DNA of 64,000 bases from assembly GCF_052119425.1 (NCBI RefSeq), contig NZ_JBQKFH010000011.1, positions 3,155 to 67,154 on the forward strand, written 5' to 3'. The notes beneath the pieces were generated by a model. It saw nothing but the letters and a program-made list of their open reading frames with translations, was not told the origin of the DNA and did not search any database. Positions 19,225 through 26,837 of the stretch are shown here, piece by piece (position 1 is the first letter of the stretch; each line of letters begins with the position of its first letter). The position numbers and the translations under genes are program-made. This DNA is from Enterococcus_E cecorum_C. GTDB lineage: Bacteria; Bacillota; Bacilli; Lactobacillales; Enterococcaceae.

Positions 19225-19399
19225 ATAACCAAGCTGCTTGGAGCTGATCAACCCAGCTCACATCCTTAATATCGGCGTTCAGCGACTAGCCACTTCGGCG
19301 TATAAGCCAGCTCGTCTGGGAAAGTCTTTACTTCTCGGACTTTCCCGACGTTCTGGACAAACTTATACGCTCGTGGCTGACCAAGTCGCTTCACGACCT
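19225..19399 (-). repeat. Dispersed modular repeat, copy R2
   Basis: Read on the minus strand this copy starts AGGTCGTGAAGCGACTTGG, continues GTCAGCCACGAGCG and GTCCAGAACGTCGGGAAAG, has a hairpin GGGAAAGTC / GACTTTCCC, and ends TTAAGGATGTGAGCTGGG and AGCTCCAAGCAGCT. Its first 60 or so bases are nearly identical to copy R4 (24737-24800), and its end matches the end of R1. It lies between the attenuator terminator and the ABC-F gene. Confidence 0.75.
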
Positions 19400-19401
19400 A
19401 A

Positions 19402-19449
19402 AAAAAAGATACTTACTTTTGTTATTAAACAACAAGAGTAAGTATCTTT
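19402..19449 (-). terminator. Attenuator terminator upstream of the ABC-F gene
   Basis: On the minus strand AAAGATACTTAC pairs with GTAAGTATCTTT, extended by TTGTT/AACAA, and is followed by a run of eight T. It lies after a promoter and a short leader frame but over 200 bases before the ABC-F start. Its loop GTTTAATAAC is an exact complement of GTTATTAAAC in the leader (19531-19540), so an alternative antiterminator pairing is possible. Confidence 0.8.
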
Positions 19450-19544
19450 GCATGCAAATATATAGGATGATGACTGCAGCTATTAGGCTTTCCTACTACG
19501 ATTGCTAAATTTGATGGTGCAAAACTCTATGTTTAATAACGCAT

Positions 19545-19577
19545 CTATCTTGTTTTTAGCAAAAGTAGCCAATGCAC
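19545..19577 (-). CDS. Putative leader peptide of the ABC-F attenuator
   Basis: A GTG five bases after AAAGGA opens a ten-codon frame MHWLLLLKTR ending in TAG. It lies about 45 bases after the predicted transcription start and just before the segment that can pair with the terminator loop. This is the arrangement of ribosome-stalling leaders before antibiotic-induced ABC-F and erm genes. A TTG in another frame (seven codons) is an alternative. Translation is not shown. Confidence 0.5.
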   Translation of the reverse strand: MHWLLLLKTR

Positions 19578-19629
19578 AACAGTCCTTTCTTTTTGGAGCA
19601 GCTAACTTAGCGCTCGTATTTACGACTTC

Positions 19630-19658
19630 ATTATCACTCAATTCTCATCAAAAGTCAA
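19630..19658 (-). promoter_or_regulatory. Promoter of the ABC-F leader
   Basis: On the minus strand TTGACT (19653-19658) and GATAAT (19630-19635) are 17 bases apart, each one base from consensus. It gives a transcript of about 440 nt of leader before the ABC-F start codon. Confidence 0.75.
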
Positions 19659-19671
19659 TCTTTTTTTAATC

Positions 19672-19799
19672 TGTGTTTGGCAGCTAGTCATTTTGAAAAT
19701 TCGCCCCAACGATTGTGAAAGTCTTTAAAACTAACTGATTTTCACATCTGTGGGTACGCACGAGTTTTCTCATGTCTGCCCAATCTGCCACACATCCTT
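19672..19799 (-). repeat. Dispersed modular repeat, diverged copy R3
   Basis: It begins, on the minus strand, AAGGATGTGTGGCAG within a few bases of the sortase stop codon. It follows the layout of R1: CGTGCGTACCCACAG, hairpin TGTGAAA / TTTCACA, GGGGCGAATTTTCA and TGACTAGCTGCCAAACAC. The hairpin bases differ from R1 (CTGAGAAA/TTTCTCAAG) but still pair. Confidence 0.55.
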
Positions 19800-19802
19800 T
19801 TT

Positions 19803-20519
19803 TTAGTGATTGCTATTCATCTCAAAGGCTTCTTTCATCGCTTTGGTTCCATGGTCAAAATCAACAATTTCTTTTAATTCACCTTGAATGACGCGTCTGG
19901 TTTCCCCGCTCATTTCACCACAAGTCACCAGTGTTACCAAGCGTTTTCCTGGCACCACATCTAGCAAATCCACCCGATCAGGAGAAACGCGCTGATTGTT
20001 AATCGCTTGGTAGACATAAATTTTAGATAAATCTGTCAAATAAATTTTGTCGCCCACTTTCACATGATCAAGCGGCGTAAATAACAAACTTTCATCAAAC
20101 ATTCGATGGGAAGCAAGGCCATAATTTCCCTCGCCCATCTTCTGTTGCTCACTTGTCGTCCCAGCTCCGTAAAGCAAAACTTCATTGGCTAACCCTTTAA
20201 ATATCGGCAAATTCACTTTTACACTTGGAATGGCAATCCCACCAATCACCGGCAAATCTTTAGCACTTACTTGGTTTTTCATAATTGCTTCTAAACTAAT
20301 CGGCTCGACCTGATCAAAATCAAAAGTTGCCCGAGCTTTTTCATTGTCTTTCACTTGTTTTTTATCTAATTTCGTCACCTGATAGCTGTTGATTTTTTGA
20401 TGGAGTAAATATTTTTGAATCGGCTTATTAAAAACTAAAACCAAGCCCACAACTAATAAAACAACTGTCAGGATATTTAGAATAACAGAGACTAGCTTAC
20501 GTTGTTTCTTTTCCGCCAT
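19803..20519 (-). CDS. srtA: Class A sortase
   Basis: Sortase A links LPXTG surface proteins to the cell wall. The 238-residue protein has an N-terminal membrane anchor at about 10-30 and the catalytic triad His138 (ASHRMFD), Cys200 (TLVTC) and Arg208 (ETRRV). The ATG at 20517-20519 was chosen because GAGGTG lies seven bases before it; a GTG three codons upstream lies inside this site. It is divergent from hemH. No LPXTG substrate gene is seen in the window, consistent with a housekeeping sortase. Confidence 0.93.
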   Translation of the reverse strand: MAEKKQRKLVSVILNILTVVLLVVGLVLVFNKPIQKYLLHQKINSYQVTKLDKKQVKDNEKARATFDFDQVEPISLEAIMKNQVSAKDLPVIGGIAIPSVKVNLPIFKGLANEVLLYGAGTTSEQQKMGEGNYGLASHRMFDESLLFTPLDHVKVGDKIYLTDLSKIYVYQAINNQRVSPDRVDLLDVVPGKRLVTLVTCGEMSGETRRVIQGELKEIVDFDHGTKAMKEAFEMNSNH

Positions 20520-20553
20520 ATCGCACACCTCGCCTTTATTTATAACAAAATTA

Positions 20554-20562
20554 TGCTATAAT
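20554..20562 (+). promoter_or_regulatory. hemH extended -10 promoter
   Basis: TGCTATAAT lies at 20554-20562 in the srtA-hemH gap. Transcription would start near 20569, just before an ATG at 20572, so that ATG would be leaderless and the downstream TTG is a better start. Confidence 0.6.
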
Positions 20563-20607
20563 TTCTTTGTTATGTCCAGTAATTCAATTGTAGAAAAGGT
20601 GAATAAT

Positions 20608-21543
20608 TTGAAAAAAGGTGTACTCATCATCAATCTTGGGACCCCTAAAAGCCCTGAGGTGAAAGATGTGAAAAAGTATTTAAAAAAATTTTTAAGCGAT
20701 CCACGAGTAATTCAAATGCCGCGTTGGTTTTGGTTGCCGCTTTTAAATGGTATTATTTTACAGACGCGTCCCAAAAAATCAGCACAATTATATCAACAAA
20801 TTTATACAGACCAGGGGTTTCCATTGCTTCATTATACGCAAGCACAAAAAGAACACTTAGCGCAACTCTTACCTAATTATGAGGTCGGGTTTGCTATGAG
20901 TTATAGCGATCCAAGTATTGAAGACGCCCTAGATGCCATGTTAGCCAAAAAGGTAACGGATTTGACGATTGTACCGATGTATCCACAATATTCTGGTACC
21001 ACAGTCGGTTCGGTATTTGATAGCGTGATGAATTATTTTAAAGGGAGCGATAAAATTGTTACTACGCGATTTATTCGTTCTTATTATGACCATCCCGATT
21101 ATATTCAGTACTTTGCTGAAAAAATCAAAAACTTCCTGACCCATCATCAGGTGGATGCCATTTTGTTTTCTTACCATGGCTTACCTGAAAGCTATGTACA
21201 AAAAGGGGACACCTATCCAGATGAATGTCATAGCACCACGCAAGAAATCATGGCAAAAGTCGGTCCTATTCAGTATTTTGAAAGTTTCCAATCCAAATTT
21301 GGTCCCGGAAAATGGCTCACTCCGGCTACTGATGCCCTGATGAAAGAACTACCGACACAAGGAATCAAAAATCTCTTAGTCGTAGCGCCGGGATTTGTCG
21401 TGGACTGTCTGGAAACCATTGAAGAACTTGAAGAAGAAAATAAGGCGTACTTTTTACAAGCTGGCGGCCAACATTTTTACTATTTGCCACCCTTTAATGC
21501 CGATTCTGATTTCGCCCAATTAGTAGTGAAATTACTATCCTAG
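20608..21543 (+). CDS. hemH: Ferrochelatase (protoporphyrin or coproporphyrin)
   Basis: The enzyme inserts iron into porphyrin. The protein starts MKKGVLIINLGTP at a TTG (20608-20610) six bases after AAAGGTG, giving 311 residues; the longer form from the ATG at 20572 has no ribosome binding site. The catalytic histidine is in FSYHGLPES (about residue 190) and the conserved glutamate in CLETIEE (about 269). No other haem-synthesis gene is in the window. Firmicute members usually act on coproporphyrin III. It may serve the cytochrome bd encoded at 48.9-54.8 kb. Confidence 0.93.
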   Translation: MKKGVLIINLGTPKSPEVKDVKKYLKKFLSDPRVIQMPRWFWLPLLNGIILQTRPKKSAQLYQQIYTDQGFPLLHYTQAQKEHLAQLLPNYEVGFAMSYSDPSIEDALDAMLAKKVTDLTIVPMYPQYSGTTVGSVFDSVMNYFKGSDKIVTTRFIRSYYDHPDYIQYFAEKIKNFLTHHQVDAILFSYHGLPESYVQKGDTYPDECHSTTQEIMAKVGPIQYFESFQSKFGPGKWLTPATDALMKELPTQGIKNLLVVAPGFVVDCLETIEELEEENKAYFLQAGGQHFYYLPPFNADSDFAQLVVKLLS

Positions 21544-21589
21544 CCGCCCTTTTCATGATATAATGAGGGTAAGAAATGGAGGCGATTTT

Positions 21590-21703
21590 ATGTGGTTAGA
21601 TGTATTAAAAATTGTCGTTGTTGTCTTCGTTTTAGGTGCGCTTGGTTTTAAGGGTCAGTTCTTGACTCGTTGGCTAAGTGACTTAACAGAAAAAAGTAAA
21701 TAA
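21590..21703 (+). CDS. Small single-span membrane protein, 37 residues
   Basis: The frame begins MWLDVLKIVVVVFVLGALGF and ends in a charged tail with EKSK. GGAGG stands nine bases before the ATG, an extended -10 (TGATATAAT, 21556-21564) precedes it, and a terminator follows, so it is a complete transcription unit. The N-terminal half is one hydrophobic segment. I do not recognise a family and assign no function. Confidence 0.7.
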   Translation: MWLDVLKIVVVVFVLGALGFKGQFLTRWLSDLTEKSK

Positions 21704-21711
21704 TCGTATAG

Positions 21712-21743
21712 AGAGCTGATCTAAGTGGAGTGGCTCTTTTTTT
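21712..21743 (+). terminator. Terminator after the 37-residue protein gene
   Basis: A short AGAGC/GCTCT stem with a 16-base loop is followed by seven T. Confidence 0.5.
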
Positions 21744-21831
21744 AGAATTCGCTACCAATGTTGATTTACTTTTTTCATGATGTGCTACAATTAATTATAT
21801 AAATATTCTGACAATTCAAGAGGTGATTGGT

Positions 21832-22287
21832 ATGCGTCAATTTCTAAGATTCCTATTATCGATTGGTTTACTTTTTATACTTACAGGCTGCCAAAGTACT
21901 GCCAGTAAATCTGCTGAAACTCATGAAAGCACCCAAAAGACAAGTTTAAGTACTGCCCTGAGTAATTCGACAACAACCAGTACGCAACAGGCTACCACGC
22001 AAACACTCAGCAAAACGTATCAAAGTCTAAGTGATATTCCTAAAACCTTAACAGAGGAAAAGCAAACGTGGCAATTATTATCCGTTGACGTAAAAAACGA
22101 GAGTCAGCTAGAAGCCACCTTCATTCCTGAAACTGATCACACGCAAGCAAAAGACGAATGGACCGAAAAATACACGGACCTCAAAGCTATTCCTAAAACG
22201 ATTACACAAGCAAACCACAGCTATCATCTTATCAGAGTACAATTGATTGGCGAAGTATTCGAAGCAACCTTTACCAGCGAAAAATAA
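21832..22287 (+). CDS. Lipoprotein with two imperfect C-terminal repeats
   Basis: The 151-residue protein has a signal peptide ending in the lipobox LTGC, so it should be lipidated and anchored outside the membrane. A Ser/Thr/Gln-rich linker follows to about residue 62. The rest is two related segments of about 37 residues, each with the pattern Y..L..IPKT.T, then an aromatic-x-L, and ending EATF with a final Glu. The ATG follows GAGG; an upstream in-frame GTG lies inside that site. No named family is recognised. Confidence 0.8.
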   Translation: MRQFLRFLLSIGLLFILTGCQSTASKSAETHESTQKTSLSTALSNSTTTSTQQATTQTLSKTYQSLSDIPKTLTEEKQTWQLLSVDVKNESQLEATFIPETDHTQAKDEWTEKYTDLKAIPKTITQANHSYHLIRVQLIGEVFEATFTSEK

Positions 22288-22297
22288 AATATTAGCA

Positions 22298-22336
22298 AAC
22301 AGGCCAGAGATGACATGCATTCTGACCTGTTTTTTC
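22298..22336. terminator. Convergent terminator
   Basis: AACAGG...CCTGTT with an inner CAGA/TCTG pairing is followed by six T on the plus strand and touches the stop codon of the opposing gene. Confidence 0.75.
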
Positions 22337-23777
22337 ATTTATTTTCAAAAGTCCATGTAACACCCTCATCTTGAGAATAAAAGCTTAAGTGTTCTGTCTC
22401 GCTGGCACTTGTAGATACATGAATGACCAGTTTACCCTCTTGATAAAATGGCATAGAAAGATATTGAAAATCCTCCAATTTCAATCCATAGGTCTTTACT
22501 TTTTCTGGCATTTCTTTCAATTGATTAAAGGGAAGAAGTACCTCTGTAAATGTTTTTCCGCCATCTTTGGTCATAAATATTTGAGAATGTGTCTGTGAAG
22601 CACCTGTCACACCGATAAAACCAAAGTCACTCGTAAAAAATTCGATCCCTTCTGCCACACCAGCTACTCCAGCAAACGGATTTTCATGTATCATCTGCCA
22701 GTGCGTTCCGCTATCTTCTGTTTTTTCTAGCACATAGTATCTAGATCCGGCTGCTGCATCTGCCACTTTTAAGCGATAACCAATAGATTTCTGTTCAGGA
22801 ACAAAATAATACACACTACCATCCTGTGAATCTGTAGTCCATGTTTCGCTTTGCTGTGATTGGTTGATTATTTGCTTTTCTTGGGATTGATCGATTGAAT
22901 CTGGCGTAAGATATTTTGGATTCAGAATTAATCGTAAAGGCGAAATATCTTCACGCTGTGGAATAAATAAGGAAACGGCAAAACCTTCGACAGCTCCTCC
23001 ATTGTTGAGTTTAGCCAGTTCTTCTCTTCCTTTTTCGTCTATGGATTCCAAACCTTCTGCTGTTGTAAATTGGCGTTTCCCAGTGTAAAGAAGGCCATAT
23101 ACATCGGCATCATTTGTAACTGTCAATGGAGAAATTTTTGCCCGAATATCCACCTGATTGAACATTTGAAGTAAGGGCGCAAATGAGGCAGCTTCATCAA
23201 AAGTAGTGTTTGCCTTGCCATTCATCTGAATAATGAGCTTTTTAGATTGTGCTTCATCGTAGGAAAGCAAAAAAGTCTGAACCTTTCCCGAAGTATCGCG
23301 TCCGTATAAAAAACCATCCACCTTTGTTATGGTGCCATTCTTTTTAAACTGCACAGAAAATTCATCCAGCACATACAATGTGTCTGGTACGTTCATTTTT
23401 TTCCTGATATCCTTTAACAAACCATATACGCCATCCTGATAAAGATTACGATGGACGAATTCGACTTGCTTCTCATTTAAGAGTTGCATTATCTTCCAGG
23501 AGAGTTGCCCATGATAAGGAATCCCTGTATAAGTAATCAAGCCACCAAAAAACAGCGTAATTGCTAGAAAAGTAATCAGGCGAATCCGACTAAAAGAAGG
23601 CCAGTTTCCAAGACCTCTTAGAATCAACTTTACAAGCAAAAATACAATGAGTATCCCCAAGCAAATCAGTAAAAGAGGCAGTCTACTTCTAAGCCCTCCT
23701 TTAAAACAAATCTGGTATACTTGATAAAGAACAAACGCATACAGCAGCAAAATCAGCCAGTCAACACTTTTTTTCAT
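22335..23777 (-). CDS. Membrane-anchored protein with Asp-box repeats
   Basis: The 480-residue protein has three hydrophobic segments at about 7-24, 33-52 and 66-87, followed by a large extracellular part. Three Asp-box motifs (SxDxGxxW-like) appear: EDSGTHW, KDGGKTF and DEGVTW, all in the last 150 residues. Asp boxes mark beta-propeller blades as in sialidases and related proteins, but three alone do not show an enzymatic role and I see no sialidase active-site pattern. It is monocistronic. No function is assigned. Confidence 0.75.
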   Translation of the reverse strand: MKKSVDWLILLLYAFVLYQVYQICFKGGLRSRLPLLLICLGILIVFLLVKLILRGLGNWPSFSRIRLITFLAITLFFGGLITYTGIPYHGQLSWKIMQLLNEKQVEFVHRNLYQDGVYGLLKDIRKKMNVPDTLYVLDEFSVQFKKNGTITKVDGFLYGRDTSGKVQTFLLSYDEAQSKKLIIQMNGKANTTFDEAASFAPLLQMFNQVDIRAKISPLTVTNDADVYGLLYTGKRQFTTAEGLESIDEKGREELAKLNNGGAVEGFAVSLFIPQREDISPLRLILNPKYLTPDSIDQSQEKQIINQSQQSETWTTDSQDGSVYYFVPEQKSIGYRLKVADAAAGSRYYVLEKTEDSGTHWQMIHENPFAGVAGVAEGIEFFTSDFGFIGVTGASQTHSQIFMTKDGGKTFTEVLLPFNQLKEMPEKVKTYGLKLEDFQYLSMPFYQEGKLVIHVSTSASETEHLSFYSQDEGVTWTFENK

Positions 23778-24071
23778 AAATAAATACTCCTTGAAATCAA
23801 CGAATTCACCATAACATCAGATTATTTTCAGATTTAAACTAAATTAGACACAATAATAAGCAAAATAATCTTTACTTAACTATTGTACAATGAAATAGAC
23901 TGTATAGACTACTCCTAATATTTCTGCATTATTATCTTAACCTTATCTGACAAAGTTCCTATAAGAATTTTGTTGAAAGGTTCATCCAGAAGTTTGATAG
24001 TTTTGTGAACAAATGATTACGCACCATCTTGAGACTGCCTTAAAAGAACGGTGCGACCGAATCATTGAACT
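23778..24071. other. Intergenic region without a gene
   Basis: No gene is seen here. An imperfect inverted repeat CGCACCATCTT / AAGAACGGTGCG lies at about 24020-24055. The part next to 23778 should hold the promoter of the Asp-box gene, but I see no clear -35/-10 pair. Confidence 0.4.
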
Positions 24072-24120
24072 ATAAAATAAGCCCTTATCTCTGACTTTAC
24101 TTCAAAGATAAGGGCTTAAA
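24072..24120 (-). terminator. vanZ-like gene terminator
   Basis: AAGCCCTTATCT / AGATAAGGGCTT is a perfect 12-bp stem with a 15-base loop and a T-rich tail on the minus strand. Confidence 0.85.
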
Positions 24121-24125
24121 GTTTG

Positions 24126-24623
24126 CTATCTTTTCTTCCATGCACGAAACAACAATACAATTACTACGGCACATAAAGCTCCAGCACCATCTAGCATCAC
24201 ATCTTGGAATAATGGTGTCCGTCCACCGGTTAACATTTGGTGAAACTCATCGCTGGCCGCATAACCCAAAGCCGCAAAAACACTAACCGGGGCACACAGC
24301 CAAGCAAGATTTAATTTCGCGCTTAATCCTAAAAATAAACTTCCACCTAAAATAAAGTAAGTGGTAAAGTGAGCAGCTTTGCGAATAAAAAATTCCACAA
24401 AATGAAAATAACCCGAATGTGCAATACTCACGGTTGAACCGGCATAATCAAAAGAAATCTTACTCAACCAGTCACGTAGCGGCTCGTCTTTTAATAGTTT
24501 GGTCAGCAAAGATATTTGAGATTGTTGCTCATAAGTTTGCGATGAACTGTAAAATAAGATTGCCATCATGATTAACGTAACAATAAGATAAAAGTTCCCA
24601 TTTTTTCTAGATTGTTTAAACAT
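24126..24623 (-). CDS. VanZ-like family membrane protein
   Basis: The 165-residue protein has about four or five hydrophobic segments. It carries the features of VanZ-like proteins: FFIRKAAHFTTYFILGGSLF in the middle, YAASDEFHQMLTGGRTPLFQD near the end, and a final membrane helix. VanZ gives low-level teicoplanin resistance in vanA clusters, but chromosomal relatives such as this one are common and mostly uncharacterised. No other van gene is present in the window, so a resistance role should not be assumed. Confidence 0.88.
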   Translation of the reverse strand: MFKQSRKNGNFYLIVTLIMMAILFYSSSQTYEQQSQISLLTKLLKDEPLRDWLSKISFDYAGSTVSIAHSGYFHFVEFFIRKAAHFTTYFILGGSLFLGLSAKLNLAWLCAPVSVFAALGYAASDEFHQMLTGGRTPLFQDVMLDGAGALCAVVIVLLFRAWKKR

Positions 24624-24736
24624 TTTTGTCCTCTACTTATGTCATTATTATGAAGAAATACTTGACCTACTTCTTTTCTTTTTATAGCTTAACACGAATG
24701 ACAACTTTTGAATAGTCGATATCTTTTGAAGTAGAG

Positions 24737-24800
24737 CGGACTTTCCCGACGTTCCGGACAACCTTATCCGCTCGTGGCTGAGCAAGTCGCTTCACAACCT
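24737..24800 (-). repeat. Dispersed modular repeat, copy R4
   Basis: On the minus strand AAGGTTGTGAAGCGACTTG starts exactly at the stop codon of the UPF0340 gene and continues CAGCCACGAGCGGATAAGG and TTGTCCGGAACGTCGGGAAA. It matches the first part of R2 with only a few changes. Confidence 0.75.
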
Positions 24801-25346
24801 TTATTCATATTTTGCGCGTGGGCCGCCGATGTATTTTGGTCGGCTATAAAGGGCAGTTACATGTGCACCGCCAAGTTCGCGGATACTTGGGCGAATCGGT
24901 ACTTGGACGTGTTTGATATGCATGCCAATTGAGGTATCTCCTAAATCGATTCCTGCTTTGGCCACGAGATGCTCCACTTCGACTGGTTCGGTAAAATAGC
25001 GAAAAGCAGCCACACTACAAGCCCCACCTGCATGTAACTGAGGGACAACGGCAACTTCTTCTAGATTGTAACGTTCTTGCGCGGCTCTTTCCACAACCAG
25101 GGCACGATTTAAATGCTCACACCCTTGGACTGCTAGAAAAATTTGCTGCTCTGACAAAATCGCAAGCAAAGTTTCAACGACCCATTCTCCAATCTCTTGA
25201 CTCGAATTTTTGCCAATCACGCCACCAGCAATTTCACTAGTGGAACAACCCAAGACAAAAATATCCCCGGCTTTTAGCTGTGCTTTAGCCAAAACCTCTC
25301 GCGTAATCGTTGTTAACTCACGGATTAATCGTTCTTTTTCAATCAT
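24801..25346 (-). CDS. UPF0340 (TIGR01440/YwlG) family protein
   Basis: The 181-residue protein begins MIEKERLIRELTTITREVL and contains LGCSTSEIAGGVIGKNSS and VQGCEHLNRALVVE, conserved in this family. Its biochemical function is not established to my knowledge. It is the last gene of a three-gene unit after the ECF S component and the kinase, with no gap between coding regions, so it may have a role linked to vitamin B6 or pyrimidine-precursor use; that is inference from context. Confidence 0.85.
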   Translation of the reverse strand: MIEKERLIRELTTITREVLAKAQLKAGDIFVLGCSTSEIAGGVIGKNSSQEIGEWVVETLLAILSEQQIFLAVQGCEHLNRALVVERAAQERYNLEEVAVVPQLHAGGACSVAAFRYFTEPVEVEHLVAKAGIDLGDTSIGMHIKHVQVPIRPSIRELGGAHVTALYSRPKYIGGPRAKYE

Positions 25347-25853
25347 TTACTTTACCCCCAGATGTAGCATTTTCTTACTGCGCGAAATAGCTCCATAGCT
25401 TAAATAGGTCACACCCATTCCAAATGCCGTCTGAACGATATTTCCTGGAATCGAGGCAATCCCTGCTGGCCATGTATAAAGCAGACTGGTCGCAAAAAAA
25501 TAACCAACAACCATCCACACACTAGCTAAAAGTAAACTCCAAACTTTGGCAAAGGGTAGACCACTATGAAAGAGTTGACCGGCAATATATCCTTGAAGTC
25601 CATGAATTACAAAAGAAAAAATCATCCACTGTGGATATCCTGATAATAAGTCAATGAGCCCGCCACTTAAACTACCCACAATCAAACCACCTGTGCCACC
25701 AAATAAACAAGCACTCAAATAAATACCCACTTCACACAATGTCACAATTCCTTTTGTCGCAGGTATTGGAATAATCACCATCATTGATAAGGCGACGGTC
25801 AAAGCTGTCATCATCGCCAATTGTGCTAATCTTTTTACTTTCATTTTCTTCAC
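25347..25853 (-). CDS. ECF transporter S component (HmpT/PdxU-like)
   Basis: The 168-residue protein has about five or six membrane segments (LAMMTALTVALSMMVIIPIP and onward) and the short size of ECF substrate-binding subunits. With a neighbouring pyridoxine/hydroxymethylpyrimidine kinase, the likely substrate is a B6 vitamer or HMP; the energising EcfA/EcfT modules must be elsewhere. The start is either GTG 25853 after AAGGA or the ATG three codons later after AGGTGA; both are plausible. It directly abuts both neighbours. Confidence 0.85.
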   Translation of the reverse strand: MKKMKVKRLAQLAMMTALTVALSMMVIIPIPATKGIVTLCEVGIYLSACLFGGTGGLIVGSLSGGLIDLLSGYPQWMIFSFVIHGLQGYIAGQLFHSGLPFAKVWSLLLASVWMVVGYFFATSLLYTWPAGIASIPGNIVQTAFGMGVTYLSYGAISRSKKMLHLGVK

Positions 25854-26651
25854 CTAATTTCCTTTTATTTGCGGCCAAACATTGCCACTTTCCTCTGTGA
25901 CAAAAAATCCAGCTTGAATGGCCTGATACACATATTTTTTAGCTTCCTGACTGGCTCCAAGAAGTGAATGATTTTGTGCCAATGCCCCACACAACGCACT
26001 GGATAAACAGCAACCCGCACCATTGATTGTCGCCTGCTTGATTTTGGGTGCCTGTAAAACATGAACCACATCATCCAAAACCAAAAAGTCCACTGCTTGA
26101 TTGCCTGACAAACGCGCGCCAACTTTCAAGTAAACCGCACACTGAAACCGCGCTTGCAAACTTTGGGCCAAATTCTGCACGCTAGCCAGGTCATCGGGAA
26201 TCTTTTCTCCCAATAATAAACAAGCTTCTGGCAAATTCGGCGTAAGGATGGTCGCAATTGCCAATAAGGGTTGTAAAGCAGCAAGATAGTCTTGATTCGC
26301 TTGCTGAGAAGTTTCCTTAAAAGCCAATACCGGATCAATGACTATCGGAATTTTTCCAATAAACGGCTGACAAAATTGATAAACTGCTTTTATTTGTTCA
26401 GGATTTGCTAGCAGTCCAATCTTAATGCCCGCCAATCGATTTTGAAAATTTTGCGCAATCGTAGCCAGTTGCATCTCAAAGGTTGCAATGTCCATTTCGT
26501 GAAAAACAAATTCTCCTTGCTCTATACCAGCCACTAGACTAATCACGCTCAACGAAAAGAAACCATAATGCTCCATCGTTTTCATATCTGTACCAATACC
26601 GCCACCGCCGAGCACATCTAGCCCGCCAATGGTTAATAAACATCGCTTCAT
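25854..26651 (-). CDS. Pyridoxine / hydroxymethylpyrimidine kinase (PfkB-like)
   Basis: The 265-residue ribokinase-fold protein begins MKRCLLTIGGLDVLGGGGIG, has MKTMEHYGFFSLSVIS and the C-terminal anion-hole motif INGAGCCLSSALCGAL. The glycine-rich start is typical of the ThiD/PdxK branch, which phosphorylates HMP or pyridoxine/pyridoxal. GAGGTG precedes the ATG. The next gene is an ECF S component, a pairing known for B6 or HMP uptake followed by trapping. Substrate is not resolved: PdxK and ThiD activities overlap in this branch. Confidence 0.85.
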   Translation of the reverse strand: MKRCLLTIGGLDVLGGGGIGTDMKTMEHYGFFSLSVISLVAGIEQGEFVFHEMDIATFEMQLATIAQNFQNRLAGIKIGLLANPEQIKAVYQFCQPFIGKIPIVIDPVLAFKETSQQANQDYLAALQPLLAIATILTPNLPEACLLLGEKIPDDLASVQNLAQSLQARFQCAVYLKVGARLSGNQAVDFLVLDDVVHVLQAPKIKQATINGAGCCLSSALCGALAQNHSLLGASQEAKKYVYQAIQAGFFVTEESGNVWPQIKGN

Positions 26652-26837
26652 CCATACACCTCACTTCTTTTCTTTTATTATACCGATTTTTGATGATTCC
26701 CCTACAACCAATTGGACGAAAATTTACCCAACCAATTTATGATTTTCAAATCAGCTAGTTCTGCTTCCCTTTTCCTAGCTTTTTCAAGAAAATAACATTA
26801 TAATGAGAATGATTTCATAATTGAAAGGATGACTGAA

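Noticed and set aside
24020..24055. Inverted repeat CGCACCATCTT / AAGAACGGTGCG as an insertion-sequence end
   Set aside because: There is no partner end, no target duplication and no transposase; it could be a weak hairpin only.
24126..24623. Glycopeptide-resistance role for the VanZ-like gene
   Set aside because: No vanHAX, vanY or vanRS genes are near; chromosomal VanZ-like proteins are common.
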